Source: Aminobacterium colombiense DSM 12261
Lineage (GTDB): Bacteria > Synergistota > Synergistia > Synergistales > Aminobacteriaceae
Assembly: GCF_000025885.1 (NCBI RefSeq)
Contig: NC_014011.1
Coordinates: forward strand, 868,001-932,000
Reading direction: 5' to 3'
DNA: 64,000 nt
This document shows positions 33,754 to 43,151 of this stretch, piece after piece; the first letter of the stretch is position 1, and each line of letters opens with the position of its first letter. The notes under the pieces were generated by a model, which saw nothing but the letters and a program-made list of their open reading frames with translations, had not been told where the DNA came from and did no database searches. The position numbers were made by a program, and so were the translations under genes.

Positions 33754-35184
33754 TTATCGTTGTTTAAGATTTGTACCTGGGTAGTAATGCTGAAGTATTT
33801 TAGCATATTTCCACCCCTGCTCAGCGAGACTCTTGGCTCCCCATTGTGAAAGGCCCACACCGTGCCCCCAGCCCTTGCCAGAAAAAACAAAGGTTCCCTT
33901 AGATGGTCTTCTTGAAGAGCTCTGGGCAGAAACTTTAGATGGCGCCCCGGCTGCTTTTTGTTGGGTGCCCTTCTTTAATACTTGCAAAAGATATGTCTTT
34001 TTCTTTTCTGGGTGCATAAGCATGTCTATCATTTCATTAGCGGAAAAAGCACCTTGCTGTGTCAATGTGATGAGGCTCTGCTCTTCTTCCCAAGTCATAG
34101 GGCCATTAATGTCTCCAAGGTCTTCTTTTTTTAATGACGTGGGCTGGCTCCCAGTTGAAGTATTGCGTTGAGGCCCTTGGATTGTGGAACTGCCAGTCTC
34201 CCCATTAATAGTGAAGAAGGTGCTTCTTAATTGTGTCGGGCCGACAGCCATTCGGAATTGATGTGTCTTTATCTCCTTCGTACCATGGCTCCCCTTTGCT
34301 ATAAGGGTTACAGGGCGGCCAAAAGCATCCCGCTGATTCACTTGGAGATCTATGACATCTCCGACGTTTGCTCCAGTTTTATTGAGTGCTTCCTGGATTT
34401 GCTGTGAAGAGAGAGTGAGATTCCACGATGAATAGGGAGAATCATAGGAAGCGGCTTCCTTGACACCTCTCAAGTATGGAATGGAACTGCTCCATACTTC
34501 AGCAACATTGGCAGTGGCGCCCCCACTGTCTGAATGAAAGGGGGTAAGGGCTAAATCAGAACCATAAACTACGACAACGCCTTTTGTTTCTTTAATGGCC
34601 TGGTCCGTTCTGGAAGTTTCAGCATTGACTCCCCGATAGACCTGGCAGTTTGGGGTTGCCGTGAGATCAAATCCCTTACTCCCATATTTCCCCCTGTTCT
34701 TTAAAGCATAGGTTCGAGAGATGACAGCCTGAGCCTTTAAAGCCTCAAGATGCCAGGCAGGATTTGTTTCCATTTTTAGAACACCTCTCAAGTAGTCTTC
34801 TACGTCTAACACATTGACCACATTAAAGGAGTTGCCATTGCTGAGAATGCGAATAATGCCTCTGTACTCTACTTTGTTGAATTTTAAGAAGCCTTTAGAG
34901 CTTAACTCCAGAGGAAGTTTAAGAGAATGTTTGCCAATCTTAACTGTATTTTTGCTTGCGTATCCAATAGTAATATTATTGTTTGCCCGAAATTTTTTAC
35001 CGTTGCCGTCTTTCAAGATGATTGGAGACTTCGCCGAAATGGTTGTCTGTGAAAGACCTATTCCCACGCCAACTCTTATGGGGTTGGGTTCTGCTTCTGC
35101 ACGGGAGCTGCTTATTAGGGGGGCATCTGAAAAGCTGCCCCCAGCGAGTATTAATAAAAAGATGATCCAGATCATTCGTTTCAT
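33754..35184 (-). CDS. SpoIID/LytB domain secreted protein
   Basis: SpoIID-family proteins are lytic transglycosylases acting on denuded glycan strands; in non-spore-formers the role is in wall remodelling. The start at ATG 35184 follows AAGGAGGAG and begins a signal peptide (KRMIWIIFLLILAGG). The SpoIID domain includes VVNVLDVEDYLRGVLKMETN, EALKAQAVISRTYAL, FHSDSGGATANVAEVW and, at the C-terminus, GKGWGHGVGLSQWGAKSLA. About 110 residues of Ser/Thr/Gln-rich and charged sequence interrupt the domain before the GHG motif. The 476-residue protein is likely periplasmic. Confidence 0.9.
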   Translation of the reverse strand: MKRMIWIIFLLILAGGSFSDAPLISSSRAEAEPNPIRVGVGIGLSQTTISAKSPIILKDGNGKKFRANNNITIGYASKNTVKIGKHSLKLPLELSSKGFLKFNKVEYRGIIRILSNGNSFNVVNVLDVEDYLRGVLKMETNPAWHLEALKAQAVISRTYALKNRGKYGSKGFDLTATPNCQVYRGVNAETSRTDQAIKETKGVVVVYGSDLALTPFHSDSGGATANVAEVWSSSIPYLRGVKEAASYDSPYSSWNLTLSSQQIQEALNKTGANVGDVIDLQVNQRDAFGRPVTLIAKGSHGTKEIKTHQFRMAVGPTQLRSTFFTINGETGSSTIQGPQRNTSTGSQPTSLKKEDLGDINGPMTWEEEQSLITLTQQGAFSANEMIDMLMHPEKKKTYLLQVLKKGTQQKAAGAPSKVSAQSSSRRPSKGTFVFSGKGWGHGVGLSQWGAKSLAEQGWKYAKILQHYYPGTNLKQR

Positions 35185-35216
35185 GGGAGAGTGGCTCCTC
35201 CTTCTCTCTTTTGTTG

Positions 35217-35441
35217 TTATTTCATCCACCGTCCAATAATATTCAATACAATCGTTAAAACAACGCTGACAACCAGCATAGTTGTAATAGGGGCAAAGAC
35301 TGTCACGTTTTTTCGAGTATAGGTAATGTCTCCAGGCAGCTTCCCCAGTGGAATATTGAACCTGCCTAAAAAGAGGACAACAACTCCGGCGATACAAAGT
35401 ATAATCCCCATAGAAATAAGAAGTTTGCCTACTCCTTGCAT
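35217..35441 (-). CDS. DUF2905 family small membrane protein
   Basis: The 74-residue protein has two hydrophobic helices around the conserved FGRFN-like segment [15 protein letters not shown], the hallmark of DUF2905. It is an inner-membrane protein of unknown function, often found beside ruvB, as here: its start overlaps the ruvB end by 13 bases. Confidence 0.88.
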   Translation of the reverse strand: MQGVGKLLISMGIILCIAGVVVLFLGRFNIPLGKLPGDITYTRKNVTVFAPITTMLVVSVVLTIVLNIIGRWMK

Positions 35442-36496
35442 ATGCCAGATTCCTCCTCTTGATAAAGCTCTAGTTGATCGTTTAATGTTTCAGGAGGGTT
35501 CTTGCCTAGGTAAAGATAACCATTTCGTGTGGCCTTTCTCCCTCGTGGCGTTCGTTCTATCAGCCCTTTCTGAATAAGGTAGGGTTCATAAATATCCTCG
35601 ATAGTCTGACCTTCTTCGTTCAATGCGGCTGCTATTGTTGAAAGGCCAACTGGTCCCCCATCGAAAAGTTCAACAATAACCTGCAGTATCCGTCGGTCGC
35701 CGTCATCAAGGCCAAGGGTATCCAGGCCGAGCATATTCAAGGCAACAGATGCTACTGCTGTATTGATAGAAGGGGATTGACGAACCTCTGCGACGTCCCT
35801 TACCCTTTTAAGCAATCTGATAGCCACCCGCGGTGTTCCTCGAGACCTTCGCGCTATTTCATAGGCGGCTTCCTCTTCAATTTCAATTCCCAGAACCTTT
35901 GCGCCTCTTTGAACTATTTCGGAAGTTTCGTCTACATTGTAGAGAGCCAGTTGCTCTACTATGCCAAACCGCGCCCGAAGGGGCGAAGTGAGCAGTCCAA
36001 GTCGTGTTGTTGCCCCTACAAGGGTGAAGGGCGGAAGGGTCAAACAGATGTTATTGGCCAATGGCCCCTTCCCAACAATGATATGGAGGCTAAAATCCTC
36101 CATGCTTGGATAAAGAATCTCTTCAACATTTGCAGGGAGTCTATGTATCTCGTCAATAAAAAGCACATCAAAAGGTTCTAGATTCGATAAAATCGCGGCA
36201 ATATCGCCAGCTTTTTCCAAAGCTGGCCCCGTGGTAACTCGGAGCTGTCCCCCCATTTCATGGGCGATGATTCCAGCCAGGGTCGTTTTCCCCAAACCTG
36301 GAGGGCCATAAAAAAGAATATGGTCAAGGGCTTCTTTTCGTTGTCGAGCCGCTTGAACATATATTGATAGCTTATCTTTAAGTTTTTGCTGTCCAACAAA
36401 ATCCTGTAGACTTGATGGGCGAAGAGTGAGCTCTTCTTCAAAATCTTTTTTCTGAAGGTCGAAAAAGTTCGTTCTTTCTTCTGTCACGCTTTTCAC
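35429..36496 (-). CDS. ruvB: Holliday junction branch migration helicase RuvB
   Basis: RuvB is the hexameric AAA+ motor of branch migration. [24 protein letters not shown] (Walker A), [11 protein letters not shown] (Walker B), [18 protein letters not shown] (sensor 1 and arginine finger) and the C-terminal winged helix with [15 protein letters not shown] are all present; 355 residues. It follows ruvA by one base in the operon yebC-ruvC-ruvA-ruvB. Confidence 0.98.
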   Translation of the reverse strand: MKSVTEERTNFFDLQKKDFEEELTLRPSSLQDFVGQQKLKDKLSIYVQAARQRKEALDHILFYGPPGLGKTTLAGIIAHEMGGQLRVTTGPALEKAGDIAAILSNLEPFDVLFIDEIHRLPANVEEILYPSMEDFSLHIIVGKGPLANNICLTLPPFTLVGATTRLGLLTSPLRARFGIVEQLALYNVDETSEIVQRGAKVLGIEIEEEAAYEIARRSRGTPRVAIRLLKRVRDVAEVRQSPSINTAVASVALNMLGLDTLGLDDGDRRILQVIVELFDGGPVGLSTIAAALNEEGQTIEDIYEPYLIQKGLIERTPRGRKATRNGYLYLGKNPPETLNDQLELYQEEESGICKE

Positions 36497-36497
36497 C

Positions 36498-37103
36498 TCA
36501 GTTTCTTTTCAGCTCACGAAGGGCTCTTTTAAGCAGAATGTCCTCTTTTGTTGTGTCAAACTCAGATCCCATTTCTCTTTTTAGACGATTCATAACGCTA
36601 TAGACCTCGTTTTGTGTAAATCCGAGAGATCGAAGGGCTGCCGCTACTGTGTTTTTAACCAATATGGACGGAACCTCTTCTTCTGCAAATTCGGCAAGCA
36701 TCTCTTCCGATAAATGGCGTTTCAGTTCAAAACATAGTCGTTCAGCGGTTTTCTTCCCAACTCCAGGAACCTGAAGAAAAGTGTCTGTGTCGGAAGTTGC
36801 AACTGAGCGTATTACCTGAGTTGGAGAAAGTGTTCTCAGTACGGCCAGCCCCACTCGGCCTCCTACCCCCTTTACCGTTAATAGCTTTATAAAAACTTCC
36901 CGTTCCTGCTCACTGGAAAAGCCAAAGAGAGTCGCGCCATTTTCAGAGACCTGCAGGTAGGTTGTGAGGCGTATGGTTTCATTGTCTTCACATAGCCGAA
37001 GTGCGCTTCCTGAACAGAGTATGTCAAAACCAAGGCCGTTTACATCAAGTATAACGTTTTCTTCGCCGATATGGAGAACTTTCCCTTCGAGACTTCTCAA
37101 CAT
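36498..37103 (-). CDS. ruvA: Holliday junction branch migration protein RuvA
   Basis: RuvA binds the four-way junction and loads RuvB. The N-terminal OB fold ([23 protein letters not shown] in part), the helix-hairpin-helix segments [16 protein letters not shown] and [18 protein letters not shown], and the C-terminal three-helix RuvB-binding domain ([15 protein letters not shown]) are present in 201 residues. Confidence 0.97.
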   Translation of the reverse strand: MLRSLEGKVLHIGEENVILDVNGLGFDILCSGSALRLCEDNETIRLTTYLQVSENGATLFGFSSEQEREVFIKLLTVKGVGGRVGLAVLRTLSPTQVIRSVATSDTDTFLQVPGVGKKTAERLCFELKRHLSEEMLAEFAEEEVPSILVKNTVAAALRSLGFTQNEVYSVMNRLKREMGSEFDTTKEDILLKRALRELKRN

Positions 37104-37621
37104 AAAAATCCACCCGCTTTCGCTTTTTTGCTGTAAGAATGAAGGGCTATGCCTGTAAGGGCTATGGCTATAGCATCAGCCGCATCGTCAGGTTTTGGAA
37201 TTTCCTTGAGATTCAGCATGCGCTGTACCATTCTTTGCACTTGTTTTTTATCAGCAGAGCCAAAACCGCAAACAGCAACCTTTATTTGAGATGGTTTGGG
37301 TTCATAAACAGGCAATTTATATTGAGATGCCAAAAGCAGAACTATGCCACGGGCCTGCCACACATATTCTGCAGTGGTTGTATTTCTGCCGAAAAAAAGT
37401 TTTTCCACTGACATAAAATCTGGGGAGCAGCATTGAATCCGCTCCCCAAGTTTGTTGTAAATCATTTCGAGCCGCAGAGAAATATCGGTTTTAGCGGGAG
37501 TTTCAATGCAGCCAAACTCCTCTGCGAAGAAGGAATGGCCTTCCTTTCTAACCAACGCAAATCCTAAACGGCCTAAACCAGGATCAATCCCGATACAGGA
37601 GATAGAAGCTTTATTACTCAA
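37097..37621 (-). CDS. ruvC: crossover junction endodeoxyribonuclease RuvC
   Basis: RuvC resolves Holliday junctions. CIGIDPGLGRLGFAL holds the first catalytic Asp, SVEKLFFGRNTTTAEYV the Glu, and EIPKPDDAADAIAIALTG the C-terminal acidic pair. I chose TTG 37621 because the family starts a few residues before GIDPG and it overlaps the yebC stop by 8 bases; more distant in-frame starts would lie inside yebC. This gives 174 residues, but the start is uncertain. Confidence 0.93.
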   Translation of the reverse strand: MSNKASISCIGIDPGLGRLGFALVRKEGHSFFAEEFGCIETPAKTDISLRLEMIYNKLGERIQCCSPDFMSVEKLFFGRNTTTAEYVWQARGIVLLLASQYKLPVYEPKPSQIKVAVCGFGSADKKQVQRMVQRMLNLKEIPKPDDAADAIAIALTGIALHSYSKKAKAGGFLC

Positions 37622-38363
37622 TTTGTTCCATAATTTCGTCTGGAATGTCGAAGTTTGCATAAACATTCTGAACGTCATCATGATCTTCAAGATTTTCGAG
37701 CAGCCTCAAGATTTTTTGCGCATGCTCAACAGTATCAACAGCAACGGTGTTGTTAGGAACCATTTCAGACTCCGCGCTGGCCACTTCATACCCAGCGGCT
37801 TCAAGGGCTGCCTGTACATCACTGAGTGCGGCGGGCGAGGTATAGACAGTATATCCGCCTTCTATCTCTTCAAAATCTTCAGCTCCCGCTTCCAGGCAGG
37901 CAAGCATAATAGTTTCTTCGTCAATGTTTTCTCCTTTGACCTCGATAACGCCCTTCCTTTCAAACATCCATGCCACACAGCCTGATTCGCCAAGAGATCC
38001 GCCACCCCTTGCGAGAAGGGCTCGTACATCAGCGGCAGTACGATTGCGGTTATCGGTCAGAGCTTCAATCATCAGCGCGACACCGTTGGAACCATAGCCT
38101 TCATATGTAATCTCTTCGTAGGAAGCTCCGTCGATTTCTCCTGTACCTCTTTTTATGGCTCGTGTGATGTTGTCGTTTGGTACACTTGCGGCTTTGGCTC
38201 TATCTATAGCCGTTTTAAGACGAACATTCATCGAAGGATCTCCGCCACCTTCTTTAGCGGCAACAATAATAGCTCGTACCAATTTTTGAAAAAGATTTCC
38301 CCTCTTTGCGTCTTGGGCAGCTTTCCTATGTTTTATATTTGCCCATTTTGAATGTCCGGACAC
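37614..38363 (-). CDS. yebC: YebC/PmpR family regulator or translation factor
   Basis: YebC proteins have been described as transcription regulators and, for some members, as factors relieving ribosome stalling at prolines. GTG 38363 gives SGHSKWANIKHRKAAQDAKRG after the initiator, with GAGGTG upstream. RAKAASVPNDNITRAIKRGTGE, YEEITYEGYGSNGVALM and GGSLGESGCVAWMFERKG are family signatures; 249 residues. It heads the ruvCAB operon, a conserved arrangement. Confidence 0.95.
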   Translation of the reverse strand: MSGHSKWANIKHRKAAQDAKRGNLFQKLVRAIIVAAKEGGGDPSMNVRLKTAIDRAKAASVPNDNITRAIKRGTGEIDGASYEEITYEGYGSNGVALMIEALTDNRNRTAADVRALLARGGGSLGESGCVAWMFERKGVIEVKGENIDEETIMLACLEAGAEDFEEIEGGYTVYTSPAALSDVQAALEAAGYEVASAESEMVPNNTVAVDTVEHAQKILRLLENLEDHDDVQNVYANFDIPDEIMEQIE

Positions 38364-38396
38364 GAACAATCACCTCTTCTATAAAATTCTAATTCA

Positions 38397-39143
38397 TTAT
38401 TTTTTCGGTATAATACAAACCGGCGGCAGCTCCCGTTTGTGGGCTGAGCCGCGGTAGCGTTCTTCTATGCGTTTCCTAACTTCCTCTTTTACGTTTCCTG
38501 TTGCAATATATGAATCTATCTCATCATAGGTAAGACCCATTTCTGCTTCGTCAGTTTGTCCTTTCCAGAGGCCTGCTGAAGGGGGCTTGTAAACAATTTC
38601 CTCAGGTATCCCTAGAAATGTGGAGGTTTCTCGAACTTCTTCTTTCAAAAGATCCCCCAAAGGCCAGATGTCTGCACCTGAGTCGCCATGCTTGGTGAAG
38701 TAGCCGGCAACAATCTCTGCTTTGTTACTGGTTCCGCAGACAAGGTAACCCATTGATTGAGCAAGGGCATAAAGGGTTGTCATCCTTAGCCTCGGTTTAA
38801 TGTTCGCTAGGGCTAAAGGGTTAATGTAGACATTAGTCTCTTTAAGACGTTGAACAAGGGTGTCATAGGTGGCGGTAATGTCTACTACAGTGGATGGGAT
38901 GGAAAACAGTTCTATTAATTTTTCCGCATCCTGCTGGTCTTCTGAAAGGCTATGGCATGGCATTATGACTCCAAGCATATTGGTGCCAAAAGCCCTTCTT
39001 AAAAGTACAGCTACAAGGGCAGAATCTATTCCCCCGCTTAGACCAACAACACAACCCTTAGCCTTTGCCGCAGATGCTTTTTCCTCCAGCCATTTTTCTA
39101 TAGCGGCAACAATTGTTTCCGGAGAGCGAACATATGTTTTCAT
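38397..39143 (-). CDS. nadE: NH3-dependent NAD+ synthetase
   Basis: NadE amidates nicotinate adenine dinucleotide to NAD. GLSGGIDSALVAVLL is the ATP pyrophosphatase P-loop; NIKPRLRMTTLYALAQ, LVCGTSNKAEIVAGYFTKHGDSGADIWPL and PPSAGLWKGQTDEAEMG are diagnostic. At 248 residues it lacks the glutaminase domain, so it should use ammonia, which fits an amino-acid fermenter. The 208 bases upstream to nikR hold no coding frame; TGCTAGAAT on the minus strand near 39183 could be an extended -10. Confidence 0.95.
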   Translation of the reverse strand: MKTYVRSPETIVAAIEKWLEEKASAAKAKGCVVGLSGGIDSALVAVLLRRAFGTNMLGVIMPCHSLSEDQQDAEKLIELFSIPSTVVDITATYDTLVQRLKETNVYINPLALANIKPRLRMTTLYALAQSMGYLVCGTSNKAEIVAGYFTKHGDSGADIWPLGDLLKEEVRETSTFLGIPEEIVYKPPSAGLWKGQTDEAEMGLTYDEIDSYIATGNVKEEVRKRIEERYRGSAHKRELPPVCIIPKK

Positions 39144-39351
39144 TATAAATTCACTTTCCTTCCTTCTCCGTTTTATCTCATTCTAGCATATATAGCCCTT
39201 CATCAGAGGACAGGGACATCTGCATAAAGGGGCAAGACTACCAATTTTAACATGAAACCACCGCGTGATCACAGATTTATTCAAGAGTTAGAATCCTTTT
39301 TTATCATTTATAATGGTGTCAACCAAGACAATATGAGGGGGCTGCTTAGCA

Positions 39352-39759
39352 TTGGAGAAACTAGTAAGGTTTGGGGTCGCTGTACCAGAGTCATTGCTGG
39401 AAGAGTTTGACCATTGGATAAAAAGGTCAGGAATGCCTAATCGATCAAATGCATTACGGCAACTCATCAGACAGTCTATTTCAAGAAACCGATGGGAAGA
39501 AGGTGCTGGGACAGTTTTTGGAACGCTCACTATTCTTTATGACCATCATTCCCATGATGTTTCTGCAGAGCTGACCAATGTTCAACACGATTTTGGGGAT
39601 GTCATTGTCTGTACATCCCATGTTCATCTTGATCATGCCCATTGCCTCGAGGCCATTGTTTTACGTGGTTCTGCCAAAGAGATTCGGGAATTCGTAAAGG
39701 CTATTTCTTCCATCAAAGGCATTAATACGGCAGATCCTGTTATTACAACGACAGTGTAA
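39352..39759 (+). CDS. nikR: NikR-family nickel-responsive regulator
   Basis: The 135-residue protein has an N-terminal ribbon-helix-helix (VRFGVAVPESLLEEFDHWI, NRSNALRQLIRQSI) and a C-terminal ACT-like metal domain with the nickel ligands in the order His, then HVHLDHAHCLEAIVLRG. NikR represses nickel uptake genes when nickel is bound. The start is TTG 39352 after a GAGGGGG stretch. It stands alone on the plus strand, with TATAAT at 39309-39314 as a possible -10 but no good -35. No nickel transporter is adjacent. Confidence 0.9.
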   Translation: MEKLVRFGVAVPESLLEEFDHWIKRSGMPNRSNALRQLIRQSISRNRWEEGAGTVFGTLTILYDHHSHDVSAELTNVQHDFGDVIVCTSHVHLDHAHCLEAIVLRGSAKEIREFVKAISSIKGINTADPVITTTV

Positions 39760-39762
39760 ATG

Positions 39763-39787
39763 AAAAAAGGGCGGCATCCTGCCGCCC
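39763..39787 (-). terminator. terminator of the argF/zinc-ribbon unit
   Basis: On the minus strand GGGCGGCA (39787-39780) pairs with TGCCGCCC (39776-39769) around a 3-base loop and runs into six T (39768-39763). It also forms a hairpin just after the convergent nikR stop. Confidence 0.85.
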
Positions 39788-39804
39788 CTCACTTATTAAA
39801 CACC

Positions 39805-39984
39805 TCAGCCAGATGAGCAGGATCCGCAGGATCCTCCGCACCCTTTTTTGCCAAGAGTTTCCCCTTCTAATAGAATGAGGATTTTCCCCCTGCACTCAGG
39901 GCACTTAATGGAAGAATCTCTGCCCTCTTGCTCAAAAATCTTTCCGCAGGAAGCACAACGAAAAACCCTCTTTGTTTGTTCCAA
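39805..39984 (-). CDS. FmdB-type small zinc ribbon protein
   Basis: The 59-residue protein starts at TTG 39984, with a TAGGAGGA ribosome site 7 bases upstream. It has a zinc ribbon, FRCASCGKIFEQ and IKCPECRGKI (two CxxC pairs), and ends in a Gly/Ser/Cys tail GCGGSCGSCSSG, the pattern of the FmdB/CxxC-CxxC-SSSS family. Function is unknown, possibly regulatory or metal binding. It follows argF. Confidence 0.8.
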   Translation of the reverse strand: MEQTKRVFRCASCGKIFEQEGRDSSIKCPECRGKILILLEGETLGKKGCGGSCGSCSSG

Positions 39985-40051
39985 ATGTATTCCTCCTAAC
40001 CATTCATTCTTACTGACATCATACCCCACAGGGGTTTATTTATCAAGAGAA

Positions 40052-41002
40052 TTACAAGTTTCCTATTGTGGCCACTATCACAGCTTTAATAGAGTGGAGG
40101 CGGTTTTCAGCCTCATCAAAAACTTTTGATGCCCTTGACTCAAAAACCTCTTCTGTTACTTCCTTCTCTTTGTAAGCCGGTAAGCAATGGAGGAAAATTG
40201 TATCATTCCTTTTTGTAGCTTTCATGAGCTGGGCATTGACCTGATAAGGCCGTAGTAACGCTTCTCTCTCTGCTTGCTGGGCTTCTTCTCCCATGGAAGC
40301 CCAAACGTCAGTATAGATTGCGTGAGCGCCAACAACGGCTTCATTTGGGTCTTCTATAAGGGAAATGCTTCCTCCAGTTTTTGCTGCCATTGCCTGGCAT
40401 TCAGCATAAAGTTCTCTTTCAGGGAAAAGAGTGGAGGGAGAACAAATAACAAAATGGAGTCCAAGTTTTGCGGAGCCTATCATAAGAGAATTGGCCATGT
40501 TATTCCTGCCGTCTCCAGCATATACAAGGCGAAGTCCCTGAAGATTCGTTCCAAAATTTTCTTGTAAAGTCAAAAAATCAGCAAGGATCTGGGTGGGGTG
40601 ATATGTATCAGTGAGGCCGTTCCAGACGGGAACGCCAGCATAGGCAGCCAGCTCTTCAACGAAAGACTGTTTAAAACCCCTATATTCAATGCCGTCAAAC
40701 ATTCTTCCCAAGACGCGGGCAGTGTCCTTGACATCTTCCTTGCCGCCTAGATGGATATCGTTTTTGCCAAGGTACTCAGCGTGTCCCCCTTCATCTATAC
40801 ATGCTACTGTAAAAGCACAGCGGGTGCGAGTCGAAGATTTTTCGAAGAGGAGGGCAATGTTTTTCCCTTGAAGTAAATTTCCTCGGATGCCGGCTCTTTT
40901 TTTAGCTTTTAATTGAATAGCAAGATCAAGGAGATAATAAATTTCCTGTTCTGTAAAATCTTTCAGTGTCAAAAAATGTCTTCCCTTGAGACTCAATGGC
41001 AT
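40052..41002 (-). CDS. argF: ornithine carbamoyltransferase
   Basis: Ornithine carbamoyltransferase links carbamoyl phosphate and ornithine to citrulline, either in arginine synthesis or, reversed, in arginine deiminase catabolism. [12 protein letters not shown] binds carbamoyl phosphate, [13 protein letters not shown] and the C-terminal FLHCLPAY (ornithine-site Cys) are diagnostic; 316 residues. No other arginine gene lies nearby, so direction cannot be read from context. Confidence 0.95.
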   Translation of the reverse strand: MPLSLKGRHFLTLKDFTEQEIYYLLDLAIQLKAKKRAGIRGNLLQGKNIALLFEKSSTRTRCAFTVACIDEGGHAEYLGKNDIHLGGKEDVKDTARVLGRMFDGIEYRGFKQSFVEELAAYAGVPVWNGLTDTYHPTQILADFLTLQENFGTNLQGLRLVYAGDGRNNMANSLMIGSAKLGLHFVICSPSTLFPERELYAECQAMAAKTGGSISLIEDPNEAVVGAHAIYTDVWASMGEEAQQAEREALLRPYQVNAQLMKATKRNDTIFLHCLPAYKEKEVTEEVFESRASKVFDEAENRLHSIKAVIVATIGNL

Positions 41003-41025
41003 AGCTGTCTCTCCCCTCTTTATCC

Positions 41026-42096
41026 TTATTTATCTATTTCTCTGTTTTTCTTCAACGATTCCACTAATAATACTAATTTGTGGGGCATTTCATCAAGAGA
41101 GCACTCCCCCACAACATGTCCCTTTGTAAACAAAATCATTCCGGAAGGCGATCCCGCAATACCGATGTCCGCACTTTTTGCTTCCTGAGGGCCGTTGACC
41201 TCACATCCCATAACAGCAACGGTCAGACCATCAGGGAAATCTTTTAAAAAAGGTTTTATGCGTTCGACTATTGAGGCAACATTAATACGGCGCCGGCCGC
41301 AGGTCGGGCAGGAAATGAGGTGTACTCCATGCTCTCTCAAACCAAGAGAACGCAAAATCTCGTATCCGGCCTCCACCTCGGCCACTGGATCGTCTGTCAG
41401 ACTGACCCTTATTGTGTTTCCCACCCCCTGAGCGAGCATAAGGCCTATTCCAGCTGCACTGCGAACGAGACCTGTCATGCCGGGGCCTGCTTCTGTTATT
41501 CCTATATGGAGAGGGAAATGGGGGTATTTTTCACTCAACATAAGATTGGCCCTGACAGTTTCTTTCACATCTGTTGATTTTGCAGAAAGGATAATACGCC
41601 CAAAGTTTTCTTTTAGCAATAAATTTAACTGTTCCTCTACTGCTATTACCAGGGCCAATGCACGGTCTCCCTGAGCTTCCAGCAATTGGCGATAATTAAT
41701 TGAACCGCTATTAGCCCCTACCCTTATAACGATGTCTCTTTCAAGGGCTACTTCTATTAGTTTCTGCAGCTTGAAAGGCGGCATGTTCCCAGGATTAATT
41801 CGAATAGCGGGGCATCCGGCATCTATAGCTGCTATTGCCAGGTCGGGGTCAAAGTGGATATCCGCCATTACAGGTATATCTAAATCTATATTTAATTGTG
41901 AAAGCTCTCCCTTCAGATCTGCATGGGGAAAAGCTACGCGAAGAAGCTCGCATCCCGCATCCTGTAATGCCTTGCATTGCCCCAGAGCCTCGTTGTAGGC
42001 TGATAGAGGCTCTTTAAGCATGCTTTCAACCCGCACAGGGGCGTTTTGTCCTATTTTTAGATCCTTTATTTTTACATGGCGATATTCCATACTCAT
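41026..42096 (-). CDS. ispG: 4-hydroxy-3-methylbut-2-enyl diphosphate synthase (IspG/GcpE)
   Basis: IspG is the penultimate enzyme of the MEP pathway, a 4Fe-4S enzyme that reductively opens methylerythritol cyclodiphosphate. The N-terminal TIM-barrel part has [13 protein letters not shown] and IRINPGN; the C-terminal part has ISCPTCGRR and [19 protein letters not shown] with the three cluster cysteines. The 356-residue length is normal. It is last in uppS-cdsA-dxr-rseP-ispG. Confidence 0.97.
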   Translation of the reverse strand: MSMEYRHVKIKDLKIGQNAPVRVESMLKEPLSAYNEALGQCKALQDAGCELLRVAFPHADLKGELSQLNIDLDIPVMADIHFDPDLAIAAIDAGCPAIRINPGNMPPFKLQKLIEVALERDIVIRVGANSGSINYRQLLEAQGDRALALVIAVEEQLNLLLKENFGRIILSAKSTDVKETVRANLMLSEKYPHFPLHIGITEAGPGMTGLVRSAAGIGLMLAQGVGNTIRVSLTDDPVAEVEAGYEILRSLGLREHGVHLISCPTCGRRRINVASIVERIKPFLKDFPDGLTVAVMGCEVNGPQEAKSADIGIAGSPSGMILFTKGHVVGECSLDEMPHKLVLLVESLKKNREIDK

Positions 42097-42113
42097 AACA
42101 ATTCCTCAATATA

Positions 42114-43151
42114 CTACAGATTAAAAATTTTGCTGATGTCTTTCCATGTTATAAAAAGAATCAATGTGATCAGCAATATAAATCCAGCAAGATGAATGAA
42201 GTTTTCAATACGTTCGGGAAGGCGCTTTTTAGTAACTATTTCCCCCACTATAAAAACAAGGCGCCCACCGTCGAGGGCTGGAAAAGGGAAAAGGTTTATT
42301 AGCCCCAGATTAAGGTTAATGAGGGATAGGAAAGAAATAAAGGGCCATATGCCCTGTTTTGCGGCCTCTCCTGCCATAGTGGCAATGCCAATAGGGCCGG
42401 AAACGTCCACGTCCTGGGCCTGCAGAACCCATCTGACGATCCCTTGTATCATTTCTACACTCATGTTCACTGTGTAAGAAAAGGCGTTGGTCCAGGCCGA
42501 TAAAAGGCCATAACGCATCATTGGTGGCCGAATGCCCAGTAATTGCGCCCCATATTTTGCTGAATACGGTATTGCGACTTCCTTTAAGAGCAACTGTCCG
42601 CCCCTTTCAATTTCAAGGGTAACGGGGCCCTCTTTTGCCTCATCACGAATAGCTTTAGCCATGCTGGGCCAATCTGAAACGTGTACGCCATTAACAGTTC
42701 GTATAATATCACCTGGTTGTAGCTCAATGTGTTGAGCAGGCAGATTTTCCATAATGTCCCCTACTACTGGAGAGCTCATATCGATGACCCCATGGGCAGA
42801 AAGGAATATAGCTGTTAGAGCCATGGCCAGAAGGATATTGACCAAAGGTCCATTTAAAAGAATAAAAAAGCGCTGCCATGCTTTTTTATCGTTGAAGCCT
42901 TTCCCTTCTTTAACCTCTTCACCCGGTTGCTCCTCGTCCATTCCGGCAAGACGGACAAACCCTCCTACAGGGAAGGCCCTTATTGACCACAAGGTCTCCC
43001 GTCCCTTCTTTTGCCAAAGTACCGGACCCATCCCGAAGGCAAACTCGTGAACCTGAACTCCGCAGGCCTTTGCGGTTCTATAGTGTCCATATTCGTGAGT
43101 GACAACGCAAATACCGATGACTAAAAGAAAGGATAATACACTAACGATCAT
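42114..43151 (-). CDS. rseP: RseP-type site-2 protease (M50)
   Basis: RseP is an intramembrane zinc protease, which in Escherichia coli cuts anti-sigma factor RseA. ATG 43151 follows AAGGAG and begins IVSVLSFLLVIG, with the zinc motif HEYGH in the first helix. A single PDZ domain follows (residues about 120-200, with LQPGDIIRTVNG), and FPFPALDGGRLVF is the third zinc-ligand motif. Four membrane helices are visible; 345 residues. It overlaps dxr by 11 bases. Confidence 0.95.
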   Translation of the reverse strand: MIVSVLSFLLVIGICVVTHEYGHYRTAKACGVQVHEFAFGMGPVLWQKKGRETLWSIRAFPVGGFVRLAGMDEEQPGEEVKEGKGFNDKKAWQRFFILLNGPLVNILLAMALTAIFLSAHGVIDMSSPVVGDIMENLPAQHIELQPGDIIRTVNGVHVSDWPSMAKAIRDEAKEGPVTLEIERGGQLLLKEVAIPYSAKYGAQLLGIRPPMMRYGLLSAWTNAFSYTVNMSVEMIQGIVRWVLQAQDVDVSGPIGIATMAGEAAKQGIWPFISFLSLINLNLGLINLFPFPALDGGRLVFIVGEIVTKKRLPERIENFIHLAGFILLITLILFITWKDISKIFNL

